Shown one piece after another: positions 60,463 to 64,000 of a stretch of 64,000 nucleotides of DNA (the first letter of the stretch is position 1; each line of letters begins with the position of its first letter). A model generated the notes under the pieces. It was not told the origin of the DNA and did no database searches. It worked only from the letters and a program-made list of their open reading frames with translations. Source of the stretch: Levilactobacillus fuyuanensis (GTDB taxonomy: Bacteria; Bacillota; Bacilli; Lactobacillales; Lactobacillaceae); contig NZ_RHNZ01000003.1 of NCBI RefSeq assembly GCF_003946395.1, positions 1 to 64,000 of the forward strand, in the 5' to 3' direction. The position numbers and the translations under genes are program-made.

Positions 60463-61455
60463 TTAGCTATTGCGTTGAAGACTGTCGCGCTCCACCAGCT
60501 TGATTGGCGTAATCTTCTGGGGTAATTCTCCCGGTGCGCAGAGTTGTTGGACGCCCGCGACACCCATCTCGTAGAAATTCTGCGAGATGCTGGACAGTGC
60601 CGGTTGCACCAATTCACAGATCTCCGTGCCGTCAATTGCGAGGATCGAGAGGTCGGTCGGTACGCGGTAGCCCAGGTTACGGGCCGCATTGAGTACACCC
60701 ACTGCCGCCATGTCACTGCCGCCGATAATGGCGGTCAGTCCCGAGTCGGCACCGTACGCTTGCATGGCCGTTTGACCCGCGTCGTAGCTATAGTTGCCGA
60801 GCTGAATCCACTTGGGCTGAATCGTAATCCCAGCCTCCTGCATGGCCTGCCGGTAACCGGCCACACGTTGACGTCCGGTGTGAAAATCACTATCAACACC
60901 GGCGAGACCGATATTTTGGTGACCCAATTTCAGTAGCGTCTGGGTGGCTTGATACCCCACCTGCCAGTCATCCGAAGTGATGTAGGGCACCTGAATCTCA
61001 TCGAAGGAAATCGATAGGAAACAGAAAGGAATCCGTGAATTTTGGAGCAGTGCCAAATTTTCTGCCGCTAGATCGACTGACAATAGAAGAATCGAGCGGA
61101 CCGGCCGTTCAATCACCGTCGTCAACGCCCGGCGCTGTTGCTCCGAATCGTCGTCCCCAGCGTATAAAATAATCACGTTCAGATCATGGCGATGGGCCTC
61201 GGCCTGAATGCCCTCAATGATGGGACTGGCGAAGTTGGTCTTCGTTGAATTCACGATTGCTGCCACCACATTACTCTGCTGCGTGACGAGCTCTGCCGCT
61301 GCCGTATTCTTCTGGTAGCCGAGCTCTGCAGCAGCTGCCCGTACCTTTTCTCCGGTGGGTTCACTAAAGAATCCCGTCTTATTGGCGAGCACCCGTGAAA
61401 CTGTTCCGGGCGAGACCCCCGCTAGCTTCGCAATGTCCTTGATTGTTGCAGCCAT
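60463..61455 (-). CDS. LacI family regulator (MalR/RafR-like)
   Basis: A 330-residue repressor: HTH and hinge ATIKDIAKLAGVSPGTVSRVLANKTGFFSEPTGEKVRAAAAELGYQKN, then a sugar-binding domain (VVAAIVNSTKTNFASPIIEGIQAEA). ATG 61455 follows GAGGTGG with 5-base spacing. It is divergent from the MFS transporter gene, and the gap holds two palindromic CAAACGTTTG operators, so it very probably controls the transporter and the GH13 gene, and perhaps the GH65 operon. The inducer is likely an alpha-glucoside. Confidence 0.9.
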   Translation of the reverse strand: MAATIKDIAKLAGVSPGTVSRVLANKTGFFSEPTGEKVRAAAAELGYQKNTAAAELVTQQSNVVAAIVNSTKTNFASPIIEGIQAEAHRHDLNVIILYAGDDDSEQQRRALTTVIERPVRSILLLSVDLAAENLALLQNSRIPFCFLSISFDEIQVPYITSDDWQVGYQATQTLLKLGHQNIGLAGVDSDFHTGRQRVAGYRQAMQEAGITIQPKWIQLGNYSYDAGQTAMQAYGADSGLTAIIGGSDMAAVGVLNAARNLGYRVPTDLSILAIDGTEICELVQPALSSISQNFYEMGVAGVQQLCAPGELPQKITPIKLVERDSLQRNS

Positions 61456-61550
61456 CCCGGCCACCTCACTTTCACCGTTTTTCTTGTTAAGTCCCATTTT
61501 ACCGTTAATGGTCTGAAATAACAAAGTCATTTGCCGCCAAAATGACTATT

Positions 61551-61604
61551 TTTACACAAACGTTTGCTTTTATTGTTTAGAGGCATTGCAAACGTTTGTG
61601 TAAA
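61551..61604. promoter_or_regulatory. Twin LacI operators, themselves inverted
   Basis: TTTACACAAACGTTTGC (61551-61567) and GCAAACGTTTGTGTAAA (61588-61604) are exact reverse complements. Each contains the palindrome CAAACGTTTG; their centres are 32 bases apart, about three helical turns. Confidence 0.85.
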
Positions 61605-61615
61605 GTGCTAAGATT
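61587..61615 (+). promoter_or_regulatory. Promoter of MFS transporter gene
   Basis: TTGCAA and TAAGAT spaced 17 bases. The -35 lies within the right-hand operator, consistent with repression. Confidence 0.6.
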
Positions 61616-61620
61616 CATTT

Positions 61621-61634
61621 TGAAAGCGGTTACT
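61621..61634. promoter_or_regulatory. cre site (CcpA)
   Basis: TGAAAGCGGTTACT matches the cre consensus with one mismatch, just downstream of the promoter. This suggests catabolite repression of the transporter. Confidence 0.7.
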
Positions 61635-61693
61635 TTAATCACTTGAAAATTGTGAGCATCTGCTATTATTCCATTTATTTAGGAGGAATTATT

Positions 61694-63085
61694 ATGTCTC
61701 AAAACGCAGCCTTAGAACGCGAGCAAGCTGTCCCGGATAAGCCGGTCAGCGATAACTCACTCCCCAAACTACCCTTGAAGACGATTTTCGCCATGACTTT
61801 CGGTTTCTTCGGAGTCAACATGGCCTTTTCGCTTCAGTCATCTCAGATGGGCCGGATCTTCCAGACCATCGGTGCCGATCCAACCAAACTAGGCTTCTTC
61901 TTCCTGTTACCCCCATTAGCCGGGATGATCGTTCAACCGTTGATTGGGAAATACTCCGATGTCACCTGGAACCGCTTTGGTCGGCGGATGCCTTACTTGA
62001 TTATCGGGGCACCTATCGCAGCGCTGGTCATGATTCTCTTGCCAAATGCCGGGTCGTTTGGCTTCGGTTACGCCTCGCTTGCCGCCCTGTTATTTGGGGC
62101 CATCGCCATTCTCTTCATGGACCTGTCCTCTAACGTCTGCATGCAACCGTTCAAGATGATTATTGGCGATATGGTCAACGAAGACCAAAAGGACCTCGCG
62201 TGGTCTTGGCAACAATCCTACTCCAATTTGGGTGGGGTATTAGCCACGATCTTCCCCTTCCTGTTAACCTGGTTCGGGGTGTCTAACGTTGCTGCTAAAG
62301 GGACCGTGCCCTTATCCGTGCGATTAGCCTTCTACATTGGTGCTGGCATCTTACTTCTGACTTCCATTTACACGATTGTTTCCGTCAAAGAATACGATCC
62401 TGAAACTTACAACCGTTACCACCACGTCAAGGCGGAAACGAAGCAGGAGACCGCCAGCCTCTGGCATTTAGTCAAGACAGCCCCCCGCGCCTTCTGGGAA
62501 ATTTCCTTCGTCCAACTCTTCGACTGGTTTGCCATTCAATACCTGTGGACTTACGGGACCGGTGCCATTGCCGATAACGTTTGGCACACCGCTAACGCCG
62601 CTTCCGCTGGCTACCAAGCAGCCGGCAACTGGTTCGGGATTCTCTCCTGCATTCAGTCATTGGCCGCCGTTGTCTGGGGCTTCGCCGTTCTCTCGCACAC
62701 CAAGCCTAGCCAACGGAAATTCTGGTTCCGCGTCAGCCTGGTTCTCGGTGGTGCTGGGATGATCTGGATCTACTTCATTCACTCACAGTGGCTATTGATC
62801 CTGCCATTCTGCCTGATTGGGATCTGCTACCTGACGATGCAGACGCAAGCGATGTCCCTCTTCACCGAATCCCTCAACGGTCAAAATGAAGGTGCCTACC
62901 TGGGCCTCTTCAACTGTGGGATTTGCCTACCACAAATCATCGCATCCATCGCCAGTTTCGCCATCTTCCCTGCTATCGGCAAGTCCATGCCCGGCATGTT
63001 AGTCATCGCCGGAATCGCCTTGTTATTAGGGGCCGTATCCGTCAGCGTCATTCATCCCAAATTATCCGCAAATTCAGCTAATTAA
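61694..63085 (+). CDS. MFS sugar transporter (SLC45/maltose-proton symporter-like)
   Basis: A 463-residue, twelve-helix transporter. SSQMGRIFQTIGADPTKLGFFFLLPPLAGMIVQPLIGKYSDVTWNRFGRRMPYLIIGAP near residues 50-110 contains the MFS loop 2-3 motif (GxxSDxxxxRFGRR), and the overall pattern resembles bacterial relatives of SLC45/sucrose or maltose symporters. ATG 61694 follows AGGAGG; the longer frame is unsupported. The next gene is a GH13 glucosidase, so uptake of maltose or isomaltose-type sugars is likely. Confidence 0.87.
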   Translation: MSQNAALEREQAVPDKPVSDNSLPKLPLKTIFAMTFGFFGVNMAFSLQSSQMGRIFQTIGADPTKLGFFFLLPPLAGMIVQPLIGKYSDVTWNRFGRRMPYLIIGAPIAALVMILLPNAGSFGFGYASLAALLFGAIAILFMDLSSNVCMQPFKMIIGDMVNEDQKDLAWSWQQSYSNLGGVLATIFPFLLTWFGVSNVAAKGTVPLSVRLAFYIGAGILLLTSIYTIVSVKEYDPETYNRYHHVKAETKQETASLWHLVKTAPRAFWEISFVQLFDWFAIQYLWTYGTGAIADNVWHTANAASAGYQAAGNWFGILSCIQSLAAVVWGFAVLSHTKPSQRKFWFRVSLVLGGAGMIWIYFIHSQWLLILPFCLIGICYLTMQTQAMSLFTESLNGQNEGAYLGLFNCGICLPQIIASIASFAIFPAIGKSMPGMLVIAGIALLLGAVSVSVIHPKLSANSAN

Positions 63086-63112
63086 TTTTTAACGGTTAAG
63101 CATTGGACTTTG

Positions 63113-63152
63113 TCGCCTGCGGATGGCTGCTTCCCTGGCCTCCTTCGGCTAA
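63113..63152 (+). repeat. Family A repeat remnant, copy 13
   Basis: Only the two ends remain (CGCCTGCGG...GGCTGC and CCCTGGCCTCCTTCGGCTAA), as if the whole interior had been deleted. Sense, 3' of the MFS gene. Confidence 0.65.
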
Positions 63153-63249
63153 GCTAATTTTTAACCTAAATTATTAACTGAATAGCGAGATCATTAGACT
63201 CATACACGACATCTGACTGATAACTTTGGAATTAACAAGTAAGCTTTAA

Positions 63250-64000
<751 letters not shown>

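Noticed and set aside
11046-63152. Family A copies considered as a CRISPR array
   Set aside because: Copies are ~190 bp, kilobases apart and in both orientations; there are no short regularly spaced repeats and no cas genes.

Overview
The window looks like a chromosomal segment of a heterofermentative member of the Lactobacillaceae, possibly Levilactobacillus or a near relative. Lines of evidence: GAGG-type ribosome binding sites with frequent TTG/GTG starts, MucBP/DUF5776 surface proteins, a WxL (Csc-type) surface cluster, a T-box leader, LacI/cre operators, and NADH-type mannitol 2-dehydrogenases (fructose used as electron acceptor). The genus is an inference from gene content, not a sequence match. 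No phage, insertion sequence, transposase or CRISPR array was seen.

Layout. 1-6.0 kb: a polysaccharide locus with a broken GtrA-like gene, a cellulose-synthase-like glycosyltransferase carrying a PilZ domain, and two tandem paralogous polytopic membrane proteins. 6.1-15.7 kb: a Met T-box-controlled MetE-like methyltransferase, two quinone-oxidoreductase-like dehydrogenases (one under a MerR regulator with a 19-bp-spacer promoter), an OpuC-type osmolyte transporter, an Lrp regulator and an ArgE/DapE-family deacylase. 17-20.9 kb: a three-gene WxL/WxLIP/lectin operon. 21-28 kb: an unknown gene, an APC permease, a flavodoxin/GNAT pair, a membrane-anchored protein, FabV and a small secreted protein. 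28.3-32 kb: two tandem MucBP surface proteins. 32-38.7 kb: Dus, a PadR-DUF1700-DUF4097 operon, nicotinamidase-like and C39-like genes and an unusual MerR-membrane-zinc-ribbon protein. 39-44.3 kb: an arylsulfotransferase-family lipoprotein behind a leader terminator, DUF1275, a nucleoside hydrolase, tRNA-Gln and a LacI regulator. 45.1-52 kb: two tandem copies of a four-gene operon (fructokinase, mannitol dehydrogenase, putative fructose permease, VOC protein). 52.3-53.6 kb: a guanidine-I riboswitch with paired SMR exporters, and a GNAT. 54.2-64 kb: an alpha-glucoside region in which a GPH symporter, two esterases and a GH65 phosphorylase form one operon, next to a LacI regulator facing an MFS sugar transporter and a GH13 glucosidase that runs off the window.

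The most unusual content is between genes. Thirteen copies or fragments of a roughly 190-bp imperfectly palindromic element (family A) punctuate the window. Several of its stems differ in sequence between copies yet stay complementary, which argues for selection on an RNA or DNA secondary structure. Ten of the thirteen lie 3' of a gene in that gene's sense orientation. Two further families are present: a 170-bp inverted-repeat element (B, two copies of identical length) and a structured element of about 120 bp (C, two copies). All coordinates were read by eye and motif boundaries may be off by a base or two.
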